A stretch of DNA of 64,000 nt from Thioalkalivibrio nitratireducens DSM 14787 (GTDB lineage: Bacteria > Pseudomonadota > Gammaproteobacteria > Ectothiorhodospirales > Ectothiorhodospiraceae): positions 3,934,501 through 3,998,500 of the forward strand of contig NC_019902.2 of NCBI RefSeq assembly GCF_000321415.2, in the 5' to 3' direction. Shown in pieces: positions 41,368 through 51,600 of the stretch. The notes under the pieces were generated by a model that saw only the letters and a list, made by a program, of their open reading frames with translations, searched no databases and had not been told where the DNA came from. The position numbers were made by a program, and so were the translations under genes. Numbering within the stretch: position 1 is the first letter of the stretch; each line of letters starts with the position of its first letter.

Positions 41368-42147
41368 TCACCAGGCGGCGGATTCGCCGAGCGTGATCCG
41401 GTGGCTGCCGTCGGGCTGTGGCCGGGCGGCGGTGTTCAGCGCGCCCGACAGCGCCGGCGTGGCATCCGCAGCCGCCCGCAGCACGAGATCGACCCGGTAG
41501 CCGCCGTCCGGCCGCCAGCCGGCGGCACCGGCTATATCGAGTGGCGATTCCGGGGCCGATTCGATCTCGGCCAGCAGCATCCCGTCCCGCAGTCCCAGCA
41601 CGGCCCGGTACTCCCCGAGCGGGATCGGCCGGGGCAGCCCGGCCGCGGCACCCCCCCAGGACAGCGCGCCCTGGGCCTCCTGAAAGCCGGTGTCGAAATG
41701 CCACGCGATGGCCGGCAGGTCCACACCGATCTGGCCATTGAGCAGCAGCGGCAGGTCGAACCATTCCTGCAGCCGCTGCGCGCCCAGCGTCCCACGCACG
41801 CCCTGCGCCTGCAGTTCGCCGGGCCTCAGGCGCAGCCGTCCGGTGACCTGGTCGCGGCCGCCTTCCCAATCCACCGCGAGTCCCAGGCGGCCGGTCAGCA
41901 GCGCAGCGGGCTGCCAGCGCCACGCGAGCGCGCCGGCATCGCGGCCATCGACCCGAATTCCGTCAGCCCGCCCGCGCCAGGTAGACCCCGAGACCGTCGC
42001 GACCTCCAGCGCGAAAGGCAGATCCAGCCGTGGCTCGGCCACGCGCCAGACGACGCCGGCGGGGGCGGTCCCGGCCAGCGCCACCAGGTAGGCGACGAGC
42101 ACCACCGCCGCGGCGCCGAGCAGGCGCTTCACGCGCCCCCGCCTCAT
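41368..42147 (-). CDS. gspN: Type II secretion system protein N
   Basis: Inner-membrane-anchored periplasmic subunit, present in only some T2SS operons. The 259-residue product has one N-terminal membrane helix (LLGAAAVVLVAYLVALAG), then a beta-rich domain with VSGSTWRGRADGIRV and LEIESAPESPLDIAG-like strands. The ATG overlaps the gspM stop (ATGA). Identification rests on the T2SSN strand pattern and its place at the end of gspC-M. Confidence 0.85.
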   Translation of the reverse strand: MRRGRVKRLLGAAAVVLVAYLVALAGTAPAGVVWRVAEPRLDLPFALEVATVSGSTWRGRADGIRVDGRDAGALAWRWQPAALLTGRLGLAVDWEGGRDQVTGRLRLRPGELQAQGVRGTLGAQRLQEWFDLPLLLNGQIGVDLPAIAWHFDTGFQEAQGALSWGGAAAGLPRPIPLGEYRAVLGLRDGMLLAEIESAPESPLDIAGAAGWRPDGGYRVDLVLRAAADATPALSGALNTAARPQPDGSHRITLGESAAW

Positions 42148-42635
42148 GAGCGCCCGGTCATCGGTTCGACGCGCAGCTGGACGTTCACCCGTCCGGGTTC
42201 CGGCCCAGGATCGATGCCGAGGCTGATCACCTGAAGTCCGTGTCCGGACTCCAGCGTGGCCAGCCAGCGTATCAGTGCGGGATAGGCGGCCCCTTCCAGT
42301 TCGGCCTCGACACCCGATTCCAGCGGGCGAACGCGGCGCAGCGCAGCGCCGAGCCCTGCCGAGCGCGCGGAGACGTCGACGATCCCGAGCGGCGAGCCTC
42401 CGGGGCGCGTCGGAACCGGTCCTGCGGTTTGCGCCCGCGCGCGCACGGCCGGCGCCTGGGCCTGCATCCATGCGTGCTCGTCCACCAGCTGCTGCAGCCG
42501 GTCGGCGAGGAGTTCCCGGCGTTCCAGGGCGGGTTCGAGCACGAACAGGAAGGCGCCGGCGAGCAGCCCGACCAGCGCTGCGAGCAGTACGATGCGCCGT
42601 TCACGATCGGCCAGCCCGTCCCACCAGGCCTTCAC
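42144..42635 (-). CDS. gspM: Type II secretion system protein M
   Basis: Bitopic inner-membrane platform protein partnering GspL. The 163 residues have a short cytoplasmic N-terminus (VKAWWDGLADRERR), one membrane helix (IVLLAALVGLLAGAFLFVL) and a periplasmic ferredoxin-like domain. The start is a GTG overlapping the gspL stop (GTGA). Short, low-conservation protein; position is a strong part of the evidence. Confidence 0.85.
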   Translation of the reverse strand: MKAWWDGLADRERRIVLLAALVGLLAGAFLFVLEPALERRELLADRLQQLVDEHAWMQAQAPAVRARAQTAGPVPTRPGGSPLGIVDVSARSAGLGAALRRVRPLESGVEAELEGAAYPALIRWLATLESGHGLQVISLGIDPGPEPGRVNVQLRVEPMTGRS

Positions 42636-43855
42636 GATCCGCCGCCTCCGATCTGAAGCCGCGCCCGTACGCCCTCCTCGCCGGACTCGGCCGCGAGGAT
42701 GCGCACACCGGTGCCAAGCCCTTCGCGCAGCCGGTTGCGCAGTTCGTCCAGCGCGGCGATGCTGGCCAGATCCAGCTCGAGTTCCAGCCGGTCCGCGTCG
42801 GCGCGCAGCTGGCGCATCTCCCCGCCAGCCGCGACCAGGATCGGTGCCGCCGCCGCCAGCCGTTCCGCGACTGGGCCGGAACCTGCGGGGGCCGCCGCGC
42901 CGGCTTCGAGCGCCTGGCGGAACTGCGCCGGTGGATCGACCATCCGCGTGCCCGGCAGCGTCTCCTCGAACAGCTCGGCGATCGCCTGATCGATGCGCCG
43001 GGCCTCGTTCTCGAGTTGGTAGACCTCGACCCACAGCGACGCCGTCCACAATACGGCCAGGGCCGCCGCGATCCCGGCCGGAACCCGCCACTGCGCCCAC
43101 AGCGCGCGGCGGGCCCCGCCCGGCGCGTAGCGTTCGGTGAGGAGGTTCGCCGGCGGCCGGCGGCGCAGCGCCGGCGCGACCAGGCCGAGCAGGTCTCCAT
43201 CCCAGTGGTGGAACCGTACTTCGGTGCGTTCGTGCACGGTTGCGGGCAATCGATCCGCGGGTCCGAACCATTCGATTCCCGCCTGCGCGGCAGGCTCGTC
43301 CAGCCAGCGGTTCAGCCACCACGGCAGCAGATCGCCGGACACTGCGAGGCGCTCGCCGCTGCCGGCGTCGGCGAGCAGGCAGCGCTCGTCCTGGCACCAG
43401 ATGCGCAGCCGGCCTTCGGCCGCCTCGGGAAGCAGCAGGGTGTCGGGCAGCAGCGCGTGGGCGCTGACACCGGCCTCGCGCAGGGTGCCCAGCCAGGCCT
43501 CGAGATCCCGGTGTGCCGCGACCGCTGCCAGCAGCCGGCCGTCCGGGCGGCGCGGCCCGGCGACGATATGCAATGCCTCGAGATCCTCGCTCAGGCGTTC
43601 TTCGAGTGCGAATGGCAACGCCTGCAGTTGCGCGGCCCGGGCGCGCGCGGGTATCGCCACCAGGTGCAGCAGCACGCGCTCGCCGGGAACCAGCGCCAGC
43701 ACACGGTCGGCGCTGCCCACCCGTGTCCGGATCTCCGGCAGGACCGACCGGCCCCGCGCCACGATCGCGCCGGCGCCGTTCACCCGTGCCCACGCCAGTG
43801 CGGGCGGCGGACCGCCCGCGTCCGGCTCGGGCAGGCTGAGGACGAACCAGTTCAT
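42632..43855 (-). CDS. gspL: Type II secretion system protein L
   Basis: Inner-membrane platform subunit that docks the GspE ATPase. The 407-residue product has an actin-like cytoplasmic domain (about 1-240, with QLQALPFALEERLSEDLEALH), a membrane helix near 255-275 (GIAAALAVLWTASLWVEVY) and a periplasmic ferredoxin-like domain. It begins at ATG 43855 and is coupled to gspM. The gap of 54 bases to gspK is the largest within gspC-N apart from gspE-F. Confidence 0.9.
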   Translation of the reverse strand: MNWFVLSLPEPDAGGPPPALAWARVNGAGAIVARGRSVLPEIRTRVGSADRVLALVPGERVLLHLVAIPARARAAQLQALPFALEERLSEDLEALHIVAGPRRPDGRLLAAVAAHRDLEAWLGTLREAGVSAHALLPDTLLLPEAAEGRLRIWCQDERCLLADAGSGERLAVSGDLLPWWLNRWLDEPAAQAGIEWFGPADRLPATVHERTEVRFHHWDGDLLGLVAPALRRRPPANLLTERYAPGGARRALWAQWRVPAGIAAALAVLWTASLWVEVYQLENEARRIDQAIAELFEETLPGTRMVDPPAQFRQALEAGAAAPAGSGPVAERLAAAAPILVAAGGEMRQLRADADRLELELDLASIAALDELRNRLREGLGTGVRILAAESGEEGVRARLQIGGGGS

Positions 43856-43909
43856 CGGCGCGTCGCGGTTCCGGTCGGGCCTCGGAAGGGTGCGGGTCGG
43901 ATCACGGGA

Positions 43910-44707
43910 CTAGTTCTCGCAGCTGGTGAACTCGCGGACCACGGTGAGCCCGTTCGGGGCATCGAGGACCGCGCAATGGAAGAAATCGTTCCTGGGCAGC
44001 CGGGCGACCAGGGCCAGCCTGAAATAGCGCAGCTCGCCCGCCTCGTCCGGCTGAGCCGCAACGGCGTCGCGGACCGGATCCGGAGCGCCGTCCAGATCGA
44101 TCAGGTTATCGGTTCCGGGACGCGCGGTCACGTAGGGTGCGACTGCCTCCCAGATCTCGGGTGTGATGCCCTGCACCCGGTTCAGCTCCGACGCCAGCAG
44201 AAACGGGCGGTTTCCGCTGCGCTCGGGCGGTGTCCGCAGCCGGTAAACGGGGTCGTCGGTCTCCGGATCCATCCAGTCGCGTACCGCGGCGGCAAACTGC
44301 TGCGCCTGCCAGGCCGCGATACCGGCCTCGGCGCCGGCCTGCGTGACCAGTGCAGCGAACTCGGCCAGCGGCGGATCGTCCGCGCGCGCAAGGCTGTTCA
44401 GATTGAACCGGCAGTGCAGGTTCTCCAGCCGGGCCACCAATGGGATCCCGTCCACCTCCAGCGGCAGCGCGGGCGACACGCACTCGTCCCAGGGCAGGTC
44501 GCCGAGATCCGGCACCTGTTCCAGCATCCGCAGCGTCATGACCTCGGCGCCGAGCAGCAGCGCTCGCGCGTGATCCTGTTCAAACAGCAGGCCGGAGCGC
44601 TCGATCTGCGTGTGATCGCGCACGCTCATGCCGATCGCGGCGGTCACCGCGATCGCGACGACCAGCAGCGCGGTGATCAATGCCACGCCCTGTTGCGCCT
44701 GTTTCAT
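43910..44707 (-). CDS. gspK: Type II secretion system minor pseudopilin K
   Basis: Tip pseudopilin. The 265-residue product begins MKQAQQGVALITALLVVAIAV: a prepilin-type leader with cleavage after Gly, and, as usual for GspK, no Glu at mature position 5. The large globular domain contains CRFNLNSLA, a GspK hallmark, and WMDPETDDPVY. The ATG overlaps the gspJ stop (ATGA). Confidence 0.93.
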   Translation of the reverse strand: MKQAQQGVALITALLVVAIAVTAAIGMSVRDHTQIERSGLLFEQDHARALLLGAEVMTLRMLEQVPDLGDLPWDECVSPALPLEVDGIPLVARLENLHCRFNLNSLARADDPPLAEFAALVTQAGAEAGIAAWQAQQFAAAVRDWMDPETDDPVYRLRTPPERSGNRPFLLASELNRVQGITPEIWEAVAPYVTARPGTDNLIDLDGAPDPVRDAVAAQPDEAGELRYFRLALVARLPRNDFFHCAVLDAPNGLTVVREFTSCEN

Positions 44708-45336
44708 GATCCGTCCGGAAGGCTCAGGTGTCGCTCGATGCGGCCCAGTCCGGGAACGTCCAGCACGACCTCGACCAGCGCCGGCAGCGCCGCGGGGTTC
44801 TCGATCGCGCGCAGCGGCGGCCAGGCATCGAGCACTTCCTCGCCGCGCGGACCCGATACCACGAAACGCAGTTCGAGCCCTGGCGCTTCGCGCACGCCGT
44901 CGCGATCCTGCGTGGCCAGGAATATCCGCGCCAAGGGTTCCTGGTCGTCGCCGGGATCCACGACCTCCCAGATGCGCCGCTCGAGCCCCTCCTCGGTGGC
45001 CCGCCAGGCGACCCGCCGCAGCCGCCGCGTGCCGCCGTTGCCGGTGCGTACCAGCTCGAGTTCCGGATCGGTGGCGAGCGGGCTGTAGCGCAATGGCGCC
45101 TGCCGGTCGCCGAAGCGGTCGCGTAGGTCGATCGCCGCGACCTGGCGCAGGTCGCGCTCCAGCACCGCCAGCGTGATCTGGAGTTCGGCCAGCATTCCGC
45201 CACGCAGCCGGGTCTGCGCGTCGCTGGTCAGCACCGCTTGCAGGCCACCGTACGCGACCGCGCTGACCACCGCGAACACCGCCACCGCGATCAGCAGTTC
45301 CAGCAGCGTGAAGCCGCGTGCGCGACGCCGGTTCAT
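44704..45336 (-). CDS. gspJ: Type II secretion system minor pseudopilin J
   Basis: The 210-residue product has the prepilin peptidase site RGFTLLELLIAVAVFAVVSAVAY with Glu5, followed by the GspJ domain (LERDLRQVAAIDLRDRFG, ERRIWEVVD). Start ATG 45336 overlaps the gspI stop (ATGA). Forms the pseudopilus tip with GspI and GspK. Confidence 0.92.
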   Translation of the reverse strand: MNRRRARGFTLLELLIAVAVFAVVSAVAYGGLQAVLTSDAQTRLRGGMLAELQITLAVLERDLRQVAAIDLRDRFGDRQAPLRYSPLATDPELELVRTGNGGTRRLRRVAWRATEEGLERRIWEVVDPGDDQEPLARIFLATQDRDGVREAPGLELRFVVSGPRGEEVLDAWPPLRAIENPAALPALVEVVLDVPGLGRIERHLSLPDGS

Positions 45337-45743
45337 GGCAACAGATACCCGAGCACCCGGGCGCGCACGTCGGTCGCCGGCCCCGACGCGGGCCAGACCG
45401 TGACCTCCACGCGCAGCACCGGCGGCAGTTCCAGTGCCGCATCGGGCTGTTCCTCGCGGATCTCCACGTGGTACTCCCAGTCCTGGTCGGCCTGGCGCAC
45501 GCTGCCTTCGCTCGTGCCGGCGCGCGCCGGAAGCAGCCCGGCCTCGTAGCGTGCCAGCAGGTTCTGCGCGGCCCAGTGGGCGAGCGTCCGTTCCTGCAGG
45601 TAATACGTGTTGCGCGCGTGCTCCGATCCGGCCTTCACCAGCGCGCCCAGCGCCACCGCCAGGATCGCCAGCGCGACCAGCACCTCGAGCAGCGTGAACC
45701 CGTGCATCGCGCGCCGCCGGGAGGGTGAGCGTGCGGCCGGCAT
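45333..45743 (-). CDS. gspI: Type II secretion system minor pseudopilin I
   Basis: The 136-residue product has a basic leader and the prepilin site HGFTLLEVLVALAILAVALGALV, then a small domain with NTYYLQERTLAHWAAQNLLA, the GspI signature. The ATG at 45743 overlaps the gspH stop (TGATG); an in-frame start six codons upstream is less likely. Confidence 0.92.
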   Translation of the reverse strand: MPAARSPSRRRAMHGFTLLEVLVALAILAVALGALVKAGSEHARNTYYLQERTLAHWAAQNLLARYEAGLLPARAGTSEGSVRQADQDWEYHVEIREEQPDAALELPPVLRVEVTVWPASGPATDVRARVLGYLLP

Positions 45744-46249
45744 CAGCGCAGCGTTTCCCATTCCAGCCGGCCGTCGGGCAGACCCGTGACGCGAAGCACC
45801 GCTCCGCCCTGTACGGGCCGAAGCTCCAGCTCGAACGCCGTGAGCTCGCCGGCGCCGTTGAACAGCACCTGCGGCCGGTCGGCGCGGTCGTCTAGCGGGA
45901 TCCTGCGCCCGTCCTGGCGCAGCCTCAGCTCCAGCCCCAGGCGCTCGAGCGAGCGCGGGCCCAGCGGCGCCCGCTCGACCTCCACCCAGGTCACCCGGTC
46001 GTCGTCCAGGAACACGCGTTCGAGGAAGGCATAGCCGTCGCGCGAGAAGCCCAGCGCGCGTTCCTGGCCGGTCAGTAGCGCTTCATCGCGGGCGAGTCCG
46101 GCCAGCTCCACCAGCCGCCGCGCTTCGTGTTCCATCACCCGGGACGGCCCGCCGCCGACCGCCAGCACCGCGAGCCCGGCCACCAGGCCGAGGATCAGCA
46201 GCACCACCAGCAGCTCGAACAAGGTGAATCCGCGTGCTGGTGCCGCCAT
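45743..46249 (-). CDS. gspH: Type II secretion system minor pseudopilin H
   Basis: The 168-residue product starts MAAPARGFTLFELLVVLLILGLVAGL, a prepilin leader with Glu5, followed by the LARDEALLTGQERALGF segment typical of GspH. Starts at ATG 46249, 23 bases after gspG. Confidence 0.92.
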   Translation of the reverse strand: MAAPARGFTLFELLVVLLILGLVAGLAVLAVGGGPSRVMEHEARRLVELAGLARDEALLTGQERALGFSRDGYAFLERVFLDDDRVTWVEVERAPLGPRSLERLGLELRLRQDGRRIPLDDRADRPQVLFNGAGELTAFELELRPVQGGAVLRVTGLPDGRLEWETLR

Positions 46250-46272
46250 CGCCGGGTGCCGGTCGCGCCGCC

Positions 46273-46734
46273 TCAGAACTCGTCGAGGTTCCAGTTACCG
46301 ATCTCGGCGTTGATCCCGCTGCCGCCGCGGCGGCCGTCGGCACCGAAACTGAAGACGTCGAACTCGCCCCGGGTGCCGGGATTCAGGTACTGGTAGTCGT
46401 TGCCCCAGGGATCCTTGGGCAGCCGGTCCATATAGCCGCCCGAGCGGTAATTGCGCGGTTCCGGGCCCGAGCTTGGCCGCTCGACCAGCGCCTGGAGCCC
46501 CTGCGTGGTGGTCGGGTACGCGAAGTTGTCCAGCCGGTACAGGTTCAGGGCCGACTCCATCGCCCGGATGTCGCTCTTGACCTTGGTGATGCGCGCGTCG
46601 TCGGGACGATCCATCACTCGCGGCACCACGATCGCGGCCAGGATCCCGAGGATCACGACCACCACCATGATTTCGATCAGCGTGAAGCCGCCACTGCGGG
46701 CGCGGGGCGTGGAAAGCGTCGGGTTTCGGGGCAT
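46273..46734 (-). CDS. gspG: Type II secretion system major pseudopilin G
   Basis: Main subunit of the periplasmic pseudopilus. The 153-residue product has the leader and site SGGFTLIEIMVVVVILGILA with Glu5, the LDNFAYPTTTQGLQALVERP segment (family signature) and the C-terminal DPWGNDYQYLNPG and calcium-site region DVFSFGADGRRGG. Starts at ATG 46734, two bases after the gspF stop. Confidence 0.96.
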   Translation of the reverse strand: MPRNPTLSTPRARSGGFTLIEIMVVVVILGILAAIVVPRVMDRPDDARITKVKSDIRAMESALNLYRLDNFAYPTTTQGLQALVERPSSGPEPRNYRSGGYMDRLPKDPWGNDYQYLNPGTRGEFDVFSFGADGRRGGSGINAEIGNWNLDEF

Positions 46735-46736
46735 GA

Positions 46737-47952
46737 CTAGTTCACCAGTTGGTTCAGTTCGAAAATCGGCAGCAGGATCGCCAGCACGATGGTCAGCACC
46801 ACCGCGCCCATGGTCACGATCAGCAGCGGCTCGAATAATGCCACCACCATGCCGATCCGTGTCTCCAGCTCGCGCTCCTGGGTCTCGGCGGCGCGTTCCA
46901 GCATCTCGTTCAGCCGGCCGCTGGACTCGCCGCTCTTGATCAGGTGCACGGTCATGGGCGGGAAGTAGCCGCTGTGTTCCAGCGCGCGGCCGATCCCGCT
47001 GCCTTCGCGGATGCGCTGGGATGCCGCGATCACCGCCGAACGCATCGGCAGGTTGCCGATCACTTCCGCACCGGTACGCAGCGCATCCAGCAATGGGACA
47101 CCGCTGGTGGCCAGAATGCTCATCGTGCGTGCGAACCGGGCCGTATTCACGCCGCGCACCAGCCGACCGATCAGCGGCAGCCGCAGCAGCAGCCGGTGAT
47201 ACCGCTCGCGCCAATGTTCCCTGCGCAGCAGCCGTCGGAACGCGACGAACCCTGCCACCAGCACCGTCAGCACCCAGAACCCGTAGTCGCGCAGCGCGTC
47301 GCTGGCCGCGATCAGTGCCCGAGTCAGCCAGGGCAAATCCTGCCCGATCCCGGCGAACACCTGTACCACCTCGGGCACCACGAACGCGAGCAGCGCCACG
47401 GTCACGCCGATCGCGACCAGTGTCAGGATCAGTGGGTAGAACAGGGCCATCGACACCTTCTGGCGCAGTGCGTTGCGGCTCTCGGTGTAGTCGGCCAGCC
47501 GCTCCAGTACCAGGTCCAGGTGCCCGGACTGCTCGCCCGCGGCCACCGTGGTCCGGTACAGATCGGGAAACACGCGCGGGAAGGCCGCCATCGCCGGGGC
47601 CAAGGCATGCCCCTCCATCACCCGCGTGCGCACCGCCGTCAACACGTTGCGGATCCGTGCCTTCTCGGTCTGGCGGGCGACCGTGCCCAGAATCTCCTCG
47701 ACCGGCAGCCCGGCTCGGGCCAGCGTCGCCATCTGGCGTGTCGCCAGCGCCAGATCCAGCGCGCTGATGCCGCGCCCGCCGCCCCCCAGGCCGCCCGCGC
47801 CGCCGCGCCGTTCCGAGACCTCCTCGACCTGGAGCGGGGTCGAGTCCCTCCTGGCGCAGCCGCGCGCGCACCGCCCGGGCGGTGTCCCCTTCGGCGACCC
47901 CCTTGCGCTTGCGCCCGCCGGTGTCCAGCGCCTGGTATTCAAATGCCGGCAT
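46737..47952 (-). pseudogene. gspF: Type II secretion system protein F with a one-base frameshift
   Basis: Polytopic inner-membrane platform protein. The family N-terminus (MPAFEYQALDTGGRKRKG ... LRQEGLDP) is read from ATG 47952 in one frame. From QVEEVSERRGG to the end, with the T2SSF domains, membrane helices and GESSGRLNEML, the reading is in another frame. An extra C in the run at about 47836-47839 accounts for it: removing it restores DPLQVEEV. The total is 1216 bases, 404 codons plus one base. Either gspF is inactive, is rescued by slippage or internal initiation, or the base is a read error. Confidence 0.88.
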
Positions 47953-48092
47953 CGTCCGTTACCATCGCCAGTTCATAAGCGCGTCTCCCGCCAGGCGGGC
48001 GAGGAGAGAAAGCCGCTCCCCCGCTCGCGGGCGAGGGGTTGGGGAGGGGGAAAAAGTGCATGGCCCCGGCAGATGCAGTGCCGCATCCACGC

Positions 48093-49604
48093 TCAGTCCT
48101 CGCGCGTGACGCGCACCACTTCCTCGACCGAGGTGGTGCCGTCCAGGATCCGGCGCACGCCGTCGCTGCGGATGCCTGGCGTGCTGCGGCGCGCGTGGTC
48201 GGTCATCGCGCGTTCGCCCGCGCCGTCGTGGATCATCTGGCGCAGCGTGTCGTCCACCTCGATCAATTCGTAGATCCCGGTCCGGCCCCGGTAGCCGAGG
48301 CCGTTGCAGTCGGGACAGCCTCGCGCATGGTAGATCGTCGGTGGGCGCCCCGGATCCTGCCCGAGCAGCTCGCACTCCGCGCGCGTTGCCGCCGCCGGCT
48401 CGCGGCAGCTGGTGCACAACACGCGCACCAGCCGCTGCGCGAGGATGCCGTTCAGCGTGGATGCGAGCAGGAAGGGCTCGACGCCCATGTCGCGCAGCCG
48501 AGTGATCGCACCCACCGCGGAATTGGTGTGCAGCGTCGAGAAGACCAGGTGCCCGGTCAGGCTCGCCTGCACCGCGATCTGCACCGTCTCCAGGTCGCGG
48601 ATCTCGCCGACCATCACCACGTCCGGATCCTGGCGCAGGATCGCGCGCAGGCCGCGGGCGAAGGTCATGTCGACCCGGGTGTTGATCTGCGTCTGGCCGA
48701 TGCCGTCGAGGTAGTACTCGATCGGATCCTCGACCGTCAGAATGTTCCGACTGCGGTCGTTCAGGCGCATCAGTGCCGCGTAGAGCGTCGTCGTCTTGCC
48801 GGAGCCGGTGGGCCCGGTGACCAGCACGATGCCGTGTGGCCGGCCGATGACCCGTTCCATCGCATCGTACTGCTCCTGCGACATCCCCAGGTGGCGCAGT
48901 TCGAGCCGCCCGGCCTGCTTGTCCAGCAGGCGCATCACCACGCGCTCGCCGTGCCCCGAGGGCAGCGTCGACACGCGCACGTCGACCGGCCGCCCGGCGA
49001 CGCGCAGCGAAATTCGCCCGTCCTGCGGCAGGCGCTTCTCGGCGATGTCGAGCCGCGCCATCACCTTGACCCGGGACACGATCAGCGGGGCCAGTCCGAC
49101 CGGAGGGTTCAGCACCTCGCGCAATACGCCATCGACCCGCAGGCGCACCGACAGACGCGACTCGAACGGTTCGATGTGGATGTCCGACGCGTTCTCGCGC
49201 ACCGCCTCGGTCAATAGCGCGTTGATCAGCCGGATGATCGGCGCGTCGTCCTCGGCCTCGAGCAGATCCTCCGGCTCGGCCAGCGATTCCGCGACACTGA
49301 GCAGGTCGCCTTCGTCGCCCAGCCCCTCCACCAGGTTCATCGCCTCGCCGCTCGAGCGTTCGTGCTGCTCGCGCAGCTTGCGGTCGAATTCCTCGGTGCT
49401 CAGCGTCGCCAGCTGCAGCCGCTCGGCGCTGCGCCTGCGGATCTCCAGCACCGCCATCGGATCGGCGTCCGCGCGCAAGTACACGATGCGCTGGCCGTCG
49501 ACGGCCGGTCCGGGCAGCACGCCGGAACGGCGCGAGAACCCGTAGCCGGGGCTCAGGGGCTCGTGCGCGCCGCCAGCCGCGGCCCGGTCCCCCGCGGCGC
49601 TCAT
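48093..49604 (-). CDS. gspE: Type II secretion system ATPase E
   Basis: Cytoplasmic hexameric ATPase that powers the secretion system. The 503-residue product has the N1E/N2E domains, Walker [10 protein letters not shown], the Asp box and Walker B ([17 protein letters not shown]), the His box, and a tetracysteine zinc motif (CTSC ... CPDC). I chose the ATG at 49604, preceded by CCGGAG, over a long in-frame extension that overlaps gspD. A 140-base noncoding gap separates it from gspF. Confidence 0.95.
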   Translation of the reverse strand: MSAAGDRAAAGGAHEPLSPGYGFSRRSGVLPGPAVDGQRIVYLRADADPMAVLEIRRRSAERLQLATLSTEEFDRKLREQHERSSGEAMNLVEGLGDEGDLLSVAESLAEPEDLLEAEDDAPIIRLINALLTEAVRENASDIHIEPFESRLSVRLRVDGVLREVLNPPVGLAPLIVSRVKVMARLDIAEKRLPQDGRISLRVAGRPVDVRVSTLPSGHGERVVMRLLDKQAGRLELRHLGMSQEQYDAMERVIGRPHGIVLVTGPTGSGKTTTLYAALMRLNDRSRNILTVEDPIEYYLDGIGQTQINTRVDMTFARGLRAILRQDPDVVMVGEIRDLETVQIAVQASLTGHLVFSTLHTNSAVGAITRLRDMGVEPFLLASTLNGILAQRLVRVLCTSCREPAAATRAECELLGQDPGRPPTIYHARGCPDCNGLGYRGRTGIYELIEVDDTLRQMIHDGAGERAMTDHARRSTPGIRSDGVRRILDGTTSVEEVVRVTRED

Positions 49605-49627
49605 CGCCCCAGGCTCCGGCAGGCCGC

Positions 49628-51592
49628 TCACGGTCGATCTGCGGCCGGTCCGGGGTCGGCTCCGCGATGGACCTCGGAAAACGGCGGCGGCAGGTAGGTG
49701 AGCTGCTCCCAGTCGGCCATGACCGGGGTATCGCCGGCGAAGGCCCGGCCGCCGCGCTGCGCCTCGCGCAACTGCTGCTGGCGGATGAAGCTGTATTTCT
49801 CGCTGGTCAGTTCCGCCCCGGCCATGCCGGTGCGCACGATGCGCGGATACAGGAACACCATCAGGTTGCGCTTCTCGGTGTTGTCGCTGTCGTAGCGGAA
49901 CAGGCGCCCCAGCCCCGGAATGTCGCCGAGCCCGGGAATCTGGTCGCGGGTTTCGACCCGGCTCTCCGAGATCAGGCCTCCGAGCACCAGCATTTCGCCG
50001 TCGTCGACCATCACGTGGGTGCGCAGCGTACGGGTATTGGTGACCAGATCGGCGGCATCGCCTTTCGGCGCGATCTGCGAGACCTCCTGCTCGATCTCGA
50101 GGCGGATCGCGTCGCCTTCGTTGATCTGCGGGCGCACGCGCAGCTTCACGCCGATGTCCTCGCGGCGGATGGTATCGAAGGCCTGCCCGGAGTCCTCCAG
50201 CGAGCGCCCGACCACGAACGGCACGTTCTGGCCGACCACGATCTCGGCCTCCTCGTTGTCCAGCGTCAGCAGGCTGGGCGTGGACAGGATGTTGCTCGCG
50301 GTATCCCCCTGCAGCGCGCTGATCAGCACCGCGATCTGGGTGCTGCCGATACTGCCGATGCCGCCGAGCGAGAGGCCGTCGCCCGGATTCGGGGGGCTGG
50401 CCACCGACCCTCCGAGCCAGGCTTCGATGCCGGCACCGAGCTGCAGCAGCCCGCGCCCCTGCCGGTCGAAGTTGATCAGGCCGACTCCCGAGCTGGGCGA
50501 GCCGGCAGCCCACTGCACGCCGAGTTCCCGTGCGCGTTCCGACGAGACCTCCGCGATCACTGCCTCCACCAGCACCTGCGCGCGGCGGATGTCGAGTTTC
50601 TCGATCACGTCCGCGTAGTCGCGGGTGTGTTCGGGGGCACCGAAGATCACCACGGCGTTCGTGCTCTGGTGGGCCTGGATGCGCACCGCACCCTCGCGCT
50701 GCCCGCGTGGATCGCCCCCGGTCTCTGCCGTCTGGCGCGACTCGGCGATGCCGCGCAGCACCTCGACCACGTCCTCGGCCTGCGCATAGCGCAGGTAGTG
50801 GACCTGAGTGTTGCCGGCCGCCACCGGGCTGTCCAGCTGCGACACCAGCGCGCGCAGCCGCAGGCGGCGTTCGGGATCGCCGGCCAGGATGATCGCATTG
50901 GCGCGCTCGTCGGCGAGCACACGCAGCCGCGCCCGGGGCATCTGCCCGTCGGCGCCCGCGCCGGTCTCGAGTTCGCGCAACTGTTCGGCCAGCCGGCGCG
51001 CATTCGCGTGGCGTAGTTCGATCACCTCAAAGCCCTCGACCGCCGGCTGGTCGATGCGTGCGACCAGTTCCCGGATCCGGCGCACGTTCCCGGCCGTGTC
51101 GGAGACCAGCAGCGCGTTGGTCTCGGTGGCCGCCGCCAGGTGGCCTCCCTGCGGCACCAGCGGGCGCAGGATCGGGACCAGCTGCGCCGCACTGACGTGC
51201 TCGGTCTGGATCACGTGGGTCACGATCTCGTCTTCGCGCAGGCGCTCGTGCGCGAACAGGTTCGGTACGTCGCCCTGCTTGGCCTGTACGTCGGGCACGA
51301 TCTTGGTCGCGGCCTCGCTCGGTACCGCCGCGAAGCCGTAGACCTTCAGCACGCCCAGGAACAGGTCGTAGAGCTCAGAGCGGGCGACCGGGCGGCCGGA
51401 AACTACCGAAACGCGCCCACGCACCCTGGGGTCGACGATGAAGTTGGTGCCCGTCTCCTCGGCGACGAGGTCGATCAGTGTCTGGATCTCCGCGTCGCGG
51501 AGGTTCAGCGTCAGCGTATCGGCCTGCGCCAGCCCGGTGGCGGAACCGCCCAGTGCAACGAGGAGCAGAAGGGATAGAAATCGGTACAGCAT
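49628..51592 (-). CDS. gspD: Type II secretion system secretin D
   Basis: Outer-membrane secretin. The 654-residue product has a Sec signal peptide ([24 protein letters not shown]), the N0 domain ([20 protein letters not shown]), N1-N3 repeats (including [19 protein letters not shown]) and the secretin core with [11 protein letters not shown], the glycine-rich N3/gate region and [14 protein letters not shown]. The ATG at 51592 follows gspC by eight bases. The C-terminal Pro-rich tail (AADRP) has no obvious S-domain. Confidence 0.95.
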   Translation of the reverse strand: MLYRFLSLLLLVALGGSATGLAQADTLTLNLRDAEIQTLIDLVAEETGTNFIVDPRVRGRVSVVSGRPVARSELYDLFLGVLKVYGFAAVPSEAATKIVPDVQAKQGDVPNLFAHERLREDEIVTHVIQTEHVSAAQLVPILRPLVPQGGHLAAATETNALLVSDTAGNVRRIRELVARIDQPAVEGFEVIELRHANARRLAEQLRELETGAGADGQMPRARLRVLADERANAIILAGDPERRLRLRALVSQLDSPVAAGNTQVHYLRYAQAEDVVEVLRGIAESRQTAETGGDPRGQREGAVRIQAHQSTNAVVIFGAPEHTRDYADVIEKLDIRRAQVLVEAVIAEVSSERARELGVQWAAGSPSSGVGLINFDRQGRGLLQLGAGIEAWLGGSVASPPNPGDGLSLGGIGSIGSTQIAVLISALQGDTASNILSTPSLLTLDNEEAEIVVGQNVPFVVGRSLEDSGQAFDTIRREDIGVKLRVRPQINEGDAIRLEIEQEVSQIAPKGDAADLVTNTRTLRTHVMVDDGEMLVLGGLISESRVETRDQIPGLGDIPGLGRLFRYDSDNTEKRNLMVFLYPRIVRTGMAGAELTSEKYSFIRQQQLREAQRGGRAFAGDTPVMADWEQLTYLPPPFSEVHRGADPGPAADRP

Positions 51593-51600
51593 GAGTGTTC

